NCBI GenBank assembly: GCA_951394405.1
Contig: OX596342.1
Coordinates: forward strand, 2,790,001 to 2,854,000
DNA: 64,000 bases
From: Coprinellus micaceus
Lineage: Eukaryota > Basidiomycota > Agaricomycetes > Agaricales > Psathyrellaceae
Direction: 5' to 3'
The notes under the pieces were generated by a model, which made no database searches, was not told the DNA's origin, and worked only from the letters and a program-made list of their open reading frames with translations. Every line of letters begins with the position of its first letter. Position 1 is the stretch's first letter. A program made the position numbers and the translations under genes. Of this stretch, positions 43,401 through 55,700 are shown in pieces.

Positions 43401-46400
43401 GTCGGGTGACACGTTCCGCAGCACGATGGAAGACGCCAAGTGCCGTGCGCGAACCGAGGGCAAAACAGCGTGTAACCTGGGGCCAGAGCTAAGAACTAAT
43501 GAGCTCGGGTATCCATTTAAAATGCGTTGGAGGGTATATTTGGCCTTCATCCAACCCCATCGATCACCCAGGGACAACGACGAGGAAATTCGCCAGGACT
43601 AGCGATTTCGAGCTCGAAGACACCGAGCACTGGACTATGTCATCGAAAGATGGCAACACAGGGAGCAGATAACACTTGGGCCCGATCCAGAAAGGAGATA
43701 TAAAAGAGGATATAGGGGAGGAACAGAGAGCCATCGATGGACATGGTGGTGAAAGTCAAAAGGGAGGACAGCCTGGGCCCTGCCCGGACGACGCCGAGCG
43801 AAGTTCGAACTAATGCACAGCCGCGGGATCCTCCGCACTCCTTTCATCCCGACCCACCACCGTGACCGCTGCTGTTCACGTCCTTGCTGGGTCCCCCTGC
43901 ACTCGAAAATTTCTTGATAACTTCTCGTCATGCGCAACGAGGATACGTGTCTGCTGCCATGTCTCCCCAGAATTCTCAGGCTTGCCTCACGAACCTCCTT
44001 ATCGATAGCTCTCTCGATTTTGACCGCGCAGGCTGCAACTGGGGTAGGAATTTTCTTTCGAACGCGATCCTCTCGGAAGCGAGTAGAAGAGCCTCTCCTC
44101 CCCTTCCAATAGTTCTAGCTTGCGCGTCTTACCTAACGATGCGTCTCGATAAACCGTGCTCTTTTCCGTGTACTGGGCGCCAGCTGGCTGGGGCTGGCCT
44201 CCGGCGCTGGCGGTTCTCTGGTTGGTGAGGCGATCCCGTTTTCAATGCTGGTTTAAGAGTAATTTTACGCTCGCCGTATCTCCATGTATCCTGTTCAGCA
44301 TATCTTACCTGGGCGCTTTGGCCAGATCAACGCGCTCAACAATGGCCTGGGTCAATATGCTCGGTCTCCTATCCGCGGGGGGGGGGGGGTGGGGGGGTGA
44401 CGCATATCCTCAGAACACCATTTACAGACGACCTTTGACCCCCATCTCCGTCACTCTGGCCATGATCTCGTGGTATTCCCACCGCGAACCCTCTGAGACC
44501 AACGATAGAAGGACGAAGAACTGTTCAGTCAGACCCAAGCTCTCCGGGCTTTAACTTCGGGCTTCATGCTGGCGCACTCTCTTTGAGGCCTGCTGCCTGG
44601 AGTCCGGACTGGAAATCCGTATCGATGATGAGGGGTCTTAGCGATCGGTCTCTACTCCCCAGTATATCTGTCAATGCGTCGTTTACTCAGACGAAAACGG
44701 GCTCACCCCTGTTGACGGCATGGACAACGCCGGAACCTTCAAGTTCGAGGATGAAGGTGGACGCAGAGATGATCGGTGATTAGCATAGGTGCGGACGGGG
44801 TAACATCTGTGAAAGAATTCCTGTTCAGTTCGCTGCGTTGGATGCAATGGAGGGGTGCTTGAATTTTTGAGATTGTTCCTTTAGTTGCGCGTACCCATAA
44901 TTTACATATGTGTCATCGCTTTCGATTCGGCGATTCACATGCAAGGTTCAATGATACAAATTGTACTTCGATTCCAGCATGCAAGTGGTATGTTAGAGTG
45001 GGGATCCCAGTCGGCTCATGCACGTCGCTCTCACCTCGTCCCTCCCAAATGTCCGCCGAGGTGGGACTCCCGGATTGTCCGAACCCCAGGGTGAAGGCAG
45101 CGCAAGATGTTATACGCTTTGTGGCCCTCTGCGTATTCGCGTCACCGCCCTCGTGGTGGAGTCAGCGCGGAGCTCCCACTATAGCCTCGGATTCCACAGG
45201 GCGTTCCCTGATGACGATTAGTGTCTTGCTATAATACACAGGAATCAAAGCCCCGGGCCGCAGCGAGTGGATGGTTAGAAAGGGACATCCGGCAGTGGAT
45301 ACTATTCCGAAGCCTTGTATATTCGCTACTTCATACCCGATCTATATGAAATCTAGTCTCGATATACGAACACATGACCACGGAATCAACCAAACAAACG
45401 CGGAAGTGCTCTGTCGCAGTCAACTGCTGTTTGACACCCAGCGGTGAGCGGTGAGTCCAATTCCAGCGCTACAAGTCAACCTCAAGAGAGGCGACTGCGA
45501 TAGAGCGATGGAGGGAGGTCGACTTACGAGTGGGCGTCGATCAGTAGATGCACCCTGAGGAAAGCAAGGGATTGCAGAGTAGAAGGCGCCAAGAAGAGAA
45601 GATCCAAGATGTCCCAAATGGGAACACGTAACGCACCTCACAACCCTAAACCAGGCTGGGGCGCGGCAGAACGGCAGGAACCATAGCGATCGGTGAAAAG
45701 CCAGCGTCGGCAGGTAGGAATAATGCGGAAGGTCGACGTCGAAGTCTGTCGGACCCGAGCCAAGAGCCCCTTCAGCGTGAGCTACTCGAGTACGTGAGCC
45801 AGGGATGGAACTCTCGAGGCCTACTACACTCGCCGTGTAAATATGAAGAAAGCCTCCGCGGAGAGTCACGCATGACCCACACCAGAGGGCAGCGATCATA
45901 ACAATCGACATCTACCAAGGTAGGCCCTGAAAGCCCAAGCAAATGATCGAATTGTAGAGACCCGCCGAGGGTGTGGATAAAAGCAACGTCCGATAACCTC
46001 GCGAGGTGGGGGCACAGCCATACGTCCCGTCGAGGGGACCATGGAGCAGAGAAACAGGATGTGTGGACGAGAAATGGAGGCTCGCCAACGATGAAATGCC
46101 CACCCGCCAAACATAGTGACCTCGGCCATAGGGGAGAAACGAGCGCACCGAAGGGTTCATAGACACGTAGACCCCCACTGGCAGATATAACCGCGAGCGG
46201 TTCGAGCGAACCAAGCGTCGACCCGACAGTCGTTCGTTTGAACCGCGTGTGCAGCAGTGCCAGACTGGGGGTCGTGCAAGTTATCCCACGTGTTTGGAGG
46301 GGCAACGGGAAACGAGATGCGACGGAGGCTACTAGCCCACAGCGCGAGGGTATTTGCGTCATGTCCGTGGCATGCAGGGGGGAACGGGGTGACATCGGTA

Positions 46401-46500
46401 GAAAGGTCGTCCAGTGAGATGAAGAGTCGGTCAAGGAGGGGTAGAAGAGCGTACTGCTAGTCGACAGTGACATCCATCCATTCCCCGCCGCCCCATCCAG
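40500..46500. repeat. Diverged tandem duplication, period about 3.1 kb
   Basis: Two units, about 40.5-43.6 kb and 43.7-46.5 kb, share many blocks in the same order. Exact anchors are GAAGTGCTCTGTCGC at 42319 and 45413 and GTTCGAGCGAACCAAG at 43084 and 46200. Each unit has a long homopolymer at a similar position on the map (18 C at 40856 and 13 G at 44377). Frames in both are broken, so if a gene was duplicated it is now decayed; I cannot identify it. Similar opening modules recur further right. Confidence 0.65.
41540..41720 (+). repeat. Direct repeat copy shared with 48410-48590
   Basis: Both copies contain TGATGTAGATGCCAGCAGCG (41602 and 48469), a TTAGGCGCCCA block before it, and CGGCCAGCTCAC and CCGAGTAGGTCCA after it. 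The two copies are 6867 bp apart in the same orientation, roughly two of the tandem-unit periods. Confidence 0.7.
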
Positions 46501-46569
46501 CAATCCGTCCGAGGAGCAAAAACCCATCCATCGAGCGATTCGATTTGAGGGGTTGGTGCCCCCGTAGTT

Positions 46570-48410
46570 CAACCGGCCAATAGTCGTCTGTGAGCCAAGA
46601 TATGTCGTATCGGATTGAATGGGAAGACATTAAAAGGGCGCCAAAGCAAAGCAGGATCCAAGGAGCGGAAGATCGATGGCGACGACAAGCAAAGTGATTC
46701 GGTGATTCGGAAGGGGGAGGTGGGGCTCGGGAATTGCCGGAGCGGAGTTCGAACGACACAGCCTAACATAGGAAGCCCAGACCGCAACGTTCCTTTCTTC
46801 CTGACCACGACCATCGCCGCCTGTGTTGTTACTTTGCCGCGCCGACTCGGGTGTCTCTTGCTGTATCTGCGCCAGGCCATTAGAAGGGACGTCTTTACTA
46901 CGATACCAGCCCGACTTCCTTTGGCTGCGAATACTCTTATTAGTGAACATGTCACCTTGGGACACGCGGAATGAGGGGTTCTTCGGAAGGCATTCTTCTT
47001 CAATGGGGGACTCTCCTGAAACCCAGAAAGTAGCTCCCACCTTGTGCCCAGCTGTGCGAAGACCCTTCGACGGCCTCTCTACCCGATCCTCAAACAGTCG
47101 CTCTCTTGCTTGCATTGTTTCTCGTGAAAACCGTCAACACCGTGCACCCAGACCTCCGCTTCCACCATAGTGCGTGAAACGTAGCCTCGCTGGGCCACGT
47201 TCTCGTCAAGCTCTCGGGCGAGGCTGGGATAAATAGGCCGACTACAGACCCCATCGCCGAATGATATCGATCGACACTGCCCAATCTGTCAGATCTCAGC
47301 CTCTCTGAGAACGAATCCGCGGTAGGCCACCATCTCTAGGTCTCCGCTGGCATGGCCCGTCCCTCTCTCGTCGCTTCCGGGGCGTTCTCTAGACCACTTT
47401 CATTCCACCTGTTGACCTCAATTGTGGTAATACTACCCGTCGCCTTGCGACAGTATACTTCCGGATTGGGTTTGTTGGCTGGTGAATTTGTGAGTGGTAG
47501 TCGGAGAGTCTTCCCATTTGCCGAATGCCCGACAATGAACGACGTGGCCTTCGCTCAGATGCTCTCGTATACCAATAGACGACCCAGCCTGGTACGCGCT
47601 AGTTCAACCTGCCGACTAGTTAATGCCATGCATCAAATTCAACGCACTCCCAGGACGTCTTGTCCCTCGCTCGGACGCGATGGGGGGGAAGGTTTGTTTT
47701 TCATGCAGGTTCATCAAGTCGGGTGTGGTAAATCGTGCGTTATGGGTCTGGCTATTCAAAGGCCTCCGTCTTGCATATCTGCCCAGCGCTAGTCTTCGAC
47801 GTGCGATACACCATCTCTCCGGCTGGTCAAACCGGTGGCCTCACATCCTTTCCCACTCGGGGGATTGCGAGATGATGACATCCGATGAGCCCACAACGAG
47901 GAATGCCCATTGCCACGATCATTGAGGTATTCTATTTCTACCGCTGCTTCCTCATATTGAGAATTTGCATCGGTGGAGGTCAAATCCCCATTGATTGTTT
48001 AATGGCGTGGGCATATGAAAGTGTGGAGTCTGGCCGCCGCGCGAGAGCCTGGGCGATGGTCCCGTAGCACTGGGGCGTCGTGTTTCTATTTTGCTTCGTC
48101 GATTTCGTTGAAACGACTCAATATTCTCCAAATGACCAACCACCGCCCCTCGACTTGAACTTCTACAGGGTAAGTCAGTGTATAACACCGGGAAGCGGCT
48201 CGTTCAGGGGGGGATGAATCAAATCGCGGAGCAACCTAACGTTCAGTACGGGGTACGATGTGACGCAACGTAATCGCAGGGGATATCTAGGTCTTGTAAC
48301 CAAGATATTGAATAAGTACAGCTACGATGAGCACCCCTCCAGAAAGAAATGATCACTACGAATAACTACCTTCGACTCTTTGTAGCGAAATGCGCTCATT
48401 GACGTTGTGC
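46570..48410. repeat. Third, more diverged unit of the repeat array
   Basis: It opens with the same module as the other units (GATCGATGGCGACGA, then a G/A-rich stretch and GAGCGGAGTTCGAAC near 46738), and ends at the direct repeat at 48410. Frames are short on both strands. No gene supported. Confidence 0.45.
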
Positions 48411-48590
48411 CAGGGCGATTAGGCGCCCAGCACAGTCAGCGTCACTATAGATTACATTAGATTATGCCTGATGTAGATGCCAGCAGCGTACGGGATCAAT
48501 ATCACACCTTGCCCTCGACGCTATACCGAGGCGCTCACCGGCCAGCTCACTAGCCTTGCCAGAGAGCCCGCCCGAGTAGGTCCATTGTGG
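48410..48590 (+). repeat. Direct repeat copy shared with 41540-41720
   Basis: It carries the same 20-mer TGATGTAGATGCCAGCAGCG at 48469 and the CCGAGTAGGTCCA block. It lies about 350 bp upstream of the F-box gene. Confidence 0.7.
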
Positions 48591-48792
48591 GCTACTCCAA
48601 CGTATCCTTTGAACTTTAGAGTCCTGACCTCTTTGACTGTATGCAAGGACGAATCTGTGAAGTCAAACCCATGCACCGCTTTGACCACTTCGTGGGTAGG
48701 GATTTGCATTGGGCTTTGCTCTGCCTCCGCCCCATTCTAATGGAAGGTCGATACAATGGGAGTGGCGTGGGCAACTACGATGTGTCTAATTG

Positions 48793-48799
48793 TATAAAG
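48793..48799 (+). promoter_or_regulatory. Candidate TATA box of the F-box gene
   Basis: TATAAAG, 140 bp upstream of the ATG at 48939. A second AT-rich box (TATATTT) lies near 48914, which is closer than usual for a TATA box. Confidence 0.35.
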
Positions 48800-48938
48800 G
48801 GAGAGTCCGATGCGGGATCGTTTTGCCACTTTCTTCGCACTTTGACCATTACATATATCTCCACCCTCACAAGTCTCAGTCCACGCAAACGCCCCCAGTC
48901 ATTTCCCGGGTCCTATATTTCACAGATTTACCCGCCCA

Positions 48939-50567
48939 ATGTCGACATCGGTGAAGCCAGAACTGACGATGGAGCTCATCACCATCATAGTTCATCACAC
49001 ACAAGAACTCGAACACGGAGAACTCCCTTGCCCACTATCCACTGGCGAGGCTCATAATCACGAGGCAGCATCAGATACGCTGGTACGCATCCGGAGACTA
49101 ATGAAAATGGGTCTTGTATCGAAGGCGTGGCAAGGCGCGATCATGGACCCTAGACTCTGGACGACCTTTCTCAACGCGAACCTACGTGAGGACCGGTTCC
49201 TCCACGTCGCAGCACGCTCTGGAGATTTACCAGTCTCGATTTGGTACAAAACGCCGAGGGGGACCGATACTGACAAGGATGGGAATAACAGCGGAGGGGT
49301 TTCCGACAACGTCATCAAAGCGATCCGCCACAGAATGCGTCAGGTTGGGCAGCTGGTCGTTGATCTCTCCGAAGCTCGAGAAGAAACCCACTCGGACGAG
49401 ATTGAGAAGCTGGTTGGATTGGTCCAGTTCCCCGTTCCTAATCTCCATACACTCTCCCTCGCTGGTCCCACAGGACACGCTCTGGACCTTACAGGGAATT
49501 CGACCTCGACCACAGCATTCGGAGGCCGTCCATTTCGCATCCAACATCTCGAGATCATGGAGTTCATTCTCCCACCTCAGATCTTCGCCGAAACGCTCGT
49601 TTCTCTCACCATTGGGACTCACGACATCCATCCCCGCCTGAAGGAAGTTCTCCCTCCCTGGATTCAGCTCATGAACCAAGGTGATATGCCGTACCTCACA
49701 GACCTCACTATCCGTGGGTCCACTGCCAGAAGGGACGTCGGTTACTACATATTCCCAGAGGACAGCGACGCCGGGTCTATGAAGATACCCAGCACAATCG
49801 CGCATGTCAAGGTCGTAGGAGCTGTGGCTGCCTGCATTTACATATGTAAACTCCTCTCAATTCCGGTCACCACCGATATCAAGATCAAAGCGACATTTTA
49901 CCCTGCGAACAACACGAGTGGTTTGACCGGTTACCTCTTGGGTCACTGGGGCTGCGTAACGTGTAGCGAGATTTCTCTCATCATCAAGCCTGACACGATC
50001 TCGTTGGCCCTACTGGGATCCAAGTCTGCGACGATCACCTACGTGGCCTCCTCTCCAGCAGCGTACACAGCCATGGTAGCGACAGTTTCGGAGGACCTTA
50101 ACCCATTGTGCCTCTTTCTAGGTCGTGCCAAACCTGCTATCTGGACGCGTAGGAATAGGTTAGAACCCGAGGTTTCGGACACTACGTGGCTCACGCTGGA
50201 CATGGTCGTAGCGGAGGAGTACTTCCATGTGGAGCCAGGGATGATCCAGACGAGGATTTCCAGAATTCGTGATTCAGTTGTCCAGCTCCTCCAATCTTTC
50301 AAGACTGTTAGAAGCCTCGACCTCAAGCGCTACGATATCAAGTGGGGCGACCCAGCCCAATCGAATGCCTGGTTCGACTGTCTCGGCTTGTTTGAACGTC
50401 AGATCGCAGACAAGAAAATGGTGTACCCGCTCCCTGGCCTTCAACGCATTCAGTTCACCCAATCGCGAGGTGGTACCGGGGATGGGCTCCATCAAGCTGT
50501 CATTTCGTATGCTAGGCAGCGCGATCTCGCAGTTCGGGTTCACGCGGGGTCTAGAGATCGGTACTGA
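48939..50567 (+). CDS. F-box-like protein, intronless
   Basis: The 542-residue frame starts MSTSVKPELTMELITII, an F-box-type opening, and continues with LMKMGLVSKAWQGAIMDPRLWTTF at about 55-78, which fits the second half of an F-box. The rest has spaced Leu-rich segments (for example NLHTLSLAGPTGHALDLTG, HLEIMEF, LTDLTIRGS, VRSLDLKRYDIKWGD near the end) like the degenerate repeats of mushroom F-box proteins. F-box proteins bind Skp1 and choose targets for SCF ubiquitin ligases; the target is unknown. No intron, stop or frameshift is present, making this the best-preserved cellular gene in the right half. Flanking DNA is decayed repeat, so it may be a member of an expanded family. Confidence 0.8.
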   Translation: MSTSVKPELTMELITIIVHHTQELEHGELPCPLSTGEAHNHEAASDTLVRIRRLMKMGLVSKAWQGAIMDPRLWTTFLNANLREDRFLHVAARSGDLPVSIWYKTPRGTDTDKDGNNSGGVSDNVIKAIRHRMRQVGQLVVDLSEAREETHSDEIEKLVGLVQFPVPNLHTLSLAGPTGHALDLTGNSTSTTAFGGRPFRIQHLEIMEFILPPQIFAETLVSLTIGTHDIHPRLKEVLPPWIQLMNQGDMPYLTDLTIRGSTARRDVGYYIFPEDSDAGSMKIPSTIAHVKVVGAVAACIYICKLLSIPVTTDIKIKATFYPANNTSGLTGYLLGHWGCVTCSEISLIIKPDTISLALLGSKSATITYVASSPAAYTAMVATVSEDLNPLCLFLGRAKPAIWTRRNRLEPEVSDTTWLTLDMVVAEEYFHVEPGMIQTRISRIRDSVVQLLQSFKTVRSLDLKRYDIKWGDPAQSNAWFDCLGLFERQIADKKMVYPLPGLQRIQFTQSRGGTGDGLHQAVISYARQRDLAVRVHAGSRDRY

Positions 50568-51755
50568 GGTAGAAGATAGAGGAGAAAGGGTGGACAATGC
50601 ATCCCGGACAACGTCGGGATGATGTTCTTGTATATTGAGTATTGTACGATCAATGTAATGCAGGGTAATTATTATTCATGGGAACATCTCTACCTTAGTT
50701 CGAAAACGACTGCTGAAGGACCTGGTTTCGGAGGCAAGAAGAGCGTGGACCGGGGAACGAACAGAGAACGGCGTACACATCTGAAGACCCCTCATCGCAT
50801 GATAATCCATCCGACGTCTTCCCGGCGTTCCTCGATGGAGGGTTCCAGGAGCGAGAGTCGGAAGGGATGAGAGCTCGAAGCAGGGGTCGACAGGGAGAGT
50901 ACTGCCACTCAGATACACTCTCTAGGTCTAAGTGTGGGTTAGGTAGATAATAACGTCGATAGAATTACTCGTCTACGTCCGTACCTTCCCTACCTCACAG
51001 ACCCGGTCGAAATCGGCCACACCCGAAGACAGTACCAGACCAGGTGGCTGGCCCAAAGATGGGGCAGATAGACCTAGGAGACGAGGTTGTTTGCCAGTCG
51101 GAGATCCCAGAGGCAGATATGAGCCGTCTGAAGTAAAACTCGAATAGTCAACCAAAGACAGAAAGCCGGCTGCACGTAAGGTCCCCCGTTCGACGCCCGA
51201 ATAGAAAACACTGGCTAGAACGAAACCACTGCGAAGAGCATTCGGACACCGAATGCGCCTCGCGAGAGCTCGTATCGCAGCACCACCCTCGCTGGGCGTT
51301 GGAGATGGGATCGTCGAACGTAAGCGGGGAGCAGCCGCGGGTTCAAATGTCACCGGTTTCCGACGAGCCTAGGTAGGCGCTACAAACCTTACAGCATAGT
51401 CGGAGCTGCTGTATGGATCATCTCGAGGGTATGAGGATCGAAGGACCGTACAACAGACGCGGTTAACGAGAATCCGGTTTGGCGCTGAGTCTCCGAGAAG
51501 GCGTTTAGGCGCGGACCCTCGAAGCACGCGAGCGAAGGGCTCGAATTAGAGAAAGGAAAAGAGAAGTTAAAAGAATGGGGGCTCTCCATGGGCCAAATAC
51601 ACCAGCCTATGCCCAGGTCCAATCCCCAGCTTTATTTTCCCCGACGGTGCGCCAGCGTACGACGCTGAGGACGAGATTGGGGACACGTATCCTGGATAAC
51701 GCGTGTGGGCATTGGTGGTAGTATCGAAGTGGGTGCAAGAAGCCCGATGGTCTTT
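50568..51755. other. Intergenic, no supported gene
   Basis: Downstream of the F-box gene. Short frames only; some blocks look like decayed parts of the repeat array. Nothing specific. Confidence 0.45.
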
Positions 51756-51991
51756 GTTTAAACATTTGAGCATCGGATGCTTCGACCGGTCTAAATACCC
51801 CTCTGTTTAAACAGGGCTTGCCGTCCCTGTGCGGGGTGGGTGTTCGGTGATGCGCTCTCTTTACGAATGGGTTCGGAAGTAGGGTAGAGTCGTATAAAAA
51901 TATGTATTACAAGGCTACGAAAGTAAAACATAGGGTGTTTAAACAGGCCAAGCTTCGACACCAATGTCTAAACCTCTGGGTCTAGACAGCT

Positions 51992-52030
51992 CGGTCTAAA
52001 CACCTCTCGCAGCGAGAGGTGTTTAGACCG
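51992..52030. repeat. Perfect 19-bp inverted repeat with 1-nt spacer
   Basis: CGGTCTAAACACCTCTCGC at 51992-52010, one A, then its exact complement at 52012-52030. Confidence 0.95.
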
Positions 52031-52083
52031 AGCGGTGTTTAAACACCCGTGATGGGGTGTTTAAACACCGATCTGGAGCTGAT

Positions 52084-52143
52084 GGACGCCTCCTTGACCC
52101 CGTCGTCACTCTGGCATGTGACGACGGGGTCAAGGAGGCGTCC
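52084..52143. repeat. Perfect 26-bp inverted repeat with 8-nt loop
   Basis: The arm 52084-52109 (GGACGCCTCCTTGACCCC and on to GTCAC) is exactly complementary to 52118-52143; the loop is TCTGGCAT. This is far too long to expect by chance, and the absence of mismatches implies recent origin or maintenance. Confidence 0.95.
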
Positions 52144-52789
52144 GCAGCACCTAGATAGTGGTGGGGAAGGGAAGAAAAGAGTTGGGGGATTTTTGATGAA
52201 GTCCCGGCTTATATACATACGCGCTTGTTTGGCGCAATCAACAAAGCCGAGCACGTGCCGGCGCGAGCCAAGCAGCGCGTAAACATGGCCAAATCTGCCA
52301 GCGTATATAAACCCGGGGACATCAGGGAGGCTGATCGCCATCCTTTCCCTTCCTTCCCTCACTGGCCATGAGGGGAGAGGGGACTTGGACGTTGCGCCGT
52401 CGCCAAAGGCGCCTCTGGCAGATGTCAGAGGCCGCCTGCGGCAATCTGGTAAAATTCAGACTCCGGTCTAAACACCCCGGCCGTGTGTTTAGACCGGGCG
52501 CTCTTCGTAGTAGATACCCCGGCCCTGTATGTGTTTCATATATTTGTATCTAGAGTTTAAATTTAAATGTCCAGACAACCTGTTTAGACACGCTACGGTT
52601 TAAACCGGGCGATGTCTAGACCCATCCCGTGCCCCCTCGTCTAGTCCAATGCCCATTAGCCTATTCAAGGTGAGTGTAGTAGTCTAATTCGAGCATTCAA
52701 ATCGCCAGTAATAAACTGGGTTCATGTCTAAACATCGCCCTAATTTAACCGGTCAAAGCATCTAATGAGGCAATGTTTAAAAAAAACCA

Positions 52790-55700
52790 TCTGGTTACAG
52801 TGGGTGCACACAGTCGAGATGGGGAAGTAGAAGTCGAGGACGGGCAGGACCACTATCGATCTCCATCGACGTCATCATGGTGATGATATCGGAGCGCCTC
52901 CGAACAGGTTGACGCAAGACCGCTCGACAGGGAGCTCCGAGTGACATCCATGGCTTTGGGGTCGATTGTAGGAATTACAGGATGAGCCACGGCAGGAACA
53001 AGGTGAGGCGAAGTGATACGGATACGGCGTCCAACGCATGTCAACGTATGGGCCATCCATCGAAGCCCGCCCAGTGAGCTCAATGAGCGCTGGTCAAAGG
53101 CCCAGGCACCAGACACCCTGTTTCCAGGCGTAGACGTCGACCGTCCGGGGCGGCGCCGACGGCGAGAGAGTGTGAGAGCGAGGCGAAGCACAAAGAGGCG
53201 GGCGTTCTACGTCGATTTGGATTTGCTAGGCAACGTGCGAGTAGCATGAGAAATAGGGAATATGCCTACTCAGCGATGAGATTGGGGCAGGAAAATAGAA
53301 ACGTACCGTAGACCATCCCACCTCGAATCCGCCTATCCATCCCCGTCTCGAGCACCAATCCACGAAGGGACCCATCCTGCTATCCGCCACGTCGTTGCCA
53401 GTCGGTTGGTTGCTGAGTTCTAGACGGGACGACGGCAAGTATCCTTGACAGGGGAAGCAAGCGAAAGATCGAGAGGGAGAAGCAGAGATTATCGATGTGA
53501 CGGTCGAAAGGGAAGGGGGAAACCAGTGCGCAGGCCCGGGAGATGCCGAGGCGGTGCTTAAAAGCCCTCCCTTGCGGCAACGGACGGCGCACTCCCCTCT
53601 TCCGACTATTGCCATCCTCATCGATTCTCTCGCTGTCGCCCTTGGCGTCCACTTCCTGCTTCCCAACCGGTATCTCAGTATGTCTCAGCCGCGAACGCGT
53701 GCTTTGGGCGTAACCCTTGACGGTTGAGGATTTCTTTGACCTCCCTTTCCTCGATAGCCTGGGCCTGGTTTCGCACTCAACCGTCCCCACCTCACTGGAT
53801 AGACGTGTCTTGACCCTCACATCGTCCGTACTGCTGCACTTCAGCAGCCTACGCCTGTCAGATTCTGATGCACAACATCCATGTGGGTGGGAACATGAGT
53901 ATCACAACCAGCGCACCCTCCATTCCCCGGGAATCACCTTCCTACGCTGTGCCTACCTCATAGTCTACCCGAGGTCTGCCGGGGCGGAACTCTGCGGCAC
54001 CGTTGGAACCATCTCACATTGAGATTGTGGTCCAGCTCCCTCAGTATCACCACGACCGGGTATACTTGTATCGATAGAGGCGCGTATCTTCGCTCGGGGA
54101 GCCACCTCGCGATGCTGGTCTATCTGCCCTATCTTACGCTGTGTCTCGTGCTTACTTGCGGTCGTGAGGCTCTCTTTCGCTTGTCTCGCGTTTCCGATCG
54201 GGTTGATACAGCTAGACGCCAACCGAAACCTTCGATCACATTGCGGCGAACTGGCGTACTAAATGAACTGGCGATCTACCTTAGTTCCCTGACTTACGAC
54301 GGACGCGAACGTCACCCCCGAACGCTCCGTTCGCCAGTGTAGAGGTGAACAACTATGCATGCGCCATGATAGAGCGTATCACATGGACGTTAGGGTCGTA
54401 TGTTGGAGTGACGCTGGAGCCCACACGATATGGACCCAATATCAACTCTACGACCTTGTTAGTAAATCCAGAACTTGGGGAGCCCGTTGGGAACTCTTTA
54501 TTCCATCATTATCGGTTGGCCAGGTAACGAGGAGTCACGGAATTGGGATTTAGCACGATACTACCATTATGTGCATACGCCCAGATCAATAGATACATAT
54601 ACGGCGAATGAGCGTGCGGCTCGATGAAAAACAGAACATTCGTAGCGAGGATCCAGGGGACCTGTCCTGGTGATGTCGAGGAAGGGTCGTCCTTCAAACA
54701 CAAGCTCTGCGAAGCCCGCCCAGAGTCGTAGATACCAATTAAATGGAGACCATCCGTACGCGTTTGCGACACGAACGTCTGGTTTCGCCGTAGAAATCAA
54801 GGATCGACGGCAAAGCGGGCCACTCAGACCATCAGCGAACCCAGATACGAGATACCCCGGTGTTCACGCTCGATCGATAGGTGTAATCCAGATCATGGAC
54901 TTCTTCCCAATGCCTCAACGGGAGGTTGGATAGATGAGTAAATGAGTGGGATGTATTCCTCGCCGAGCGTTGATCAAGGGGGTTGGAACTCGACCTAGCT
55001 CGGTATTGTTCACTATGAGTCAACAAAGAACGAGGACGGCTCTAACGGGAGGCGTGGTTAGACGGTTGTACTCCCTCAACGGTCCAAGGAGCTATTTCTC
55101 CAGCGTGATGGAGACGTGATCGACAGTCAATGAGACTGGGTGACGAACGAAGCATCCTTTCGGGAACGATAAATGCACCCGAGTGTGCGGGCACCTACTG
55201 AAGGTCGACCGCGTCGCAAGTGCCGTTCCAGTGCGTTTGAGCCCAGCGACGGACGTCGATGCACAGTTCGCCGTGGAACCAGGTGGAAAAGGACTAAAGT
55301 TTAGAGATGCTCCGCCAAGCTCCACCACGACTTTGGATATCCAGGTCCGGACCCCCACGCGCCACAGATGCTGATGAACCCAAAACTCCTCTTCCGATCT
55401 CGATGTGAGATTGGTTTAGGTGAACTGAGTATCGGGACCGGTGGGCGGGCGTCAGTAGCAGCCTTGCAGTCGTCGGTGATACTCGACAAGGAGAACAGCA
55501 GGGGGCTAGGGATAAGGATCGAGGTGTTCGCGCAGATTTGAGCCGATATGAACTGGATAGCTCTAGGAGGCTGCGAAGAAGGTGGAATGTCTGGCACGAT
55601 AGACTTGGGCGCCCAGGGCGAAGTAATCCCTCAACCCCAGCCCTGATGCGCCAGGTTCAGTTCACCGAAAGCCAATCATCCACCACGGCGTCGCGGTGTT

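Larger units (their letters stand above)
51756..52780. repeat. GTYTAAAC motif array with perfect hairpins
   Basis: About eighteen copies of GTTTAAAC, GTCTAAAC, GTTTAGAC or close variants occur in 1.0 kb, for example at 51756, 51805, 51937, 51966, 51994, 52038, 52060, 52469 and 52727. Two identical 14-bp palindromes GGTGTTTAAACACC lie at 52034 and 52056. Perfect long hairpins lie at 51992-52030 and 52084-52143, and another pair CGGTCTAAACAC / GTGTTTAGACCG near 52468-52500. No gene is present. A motif-dense, hairpin-rich block suggests the ends of a DNA transposon or a protein-binding array; I do not recognise it. Confidence 0.7.
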
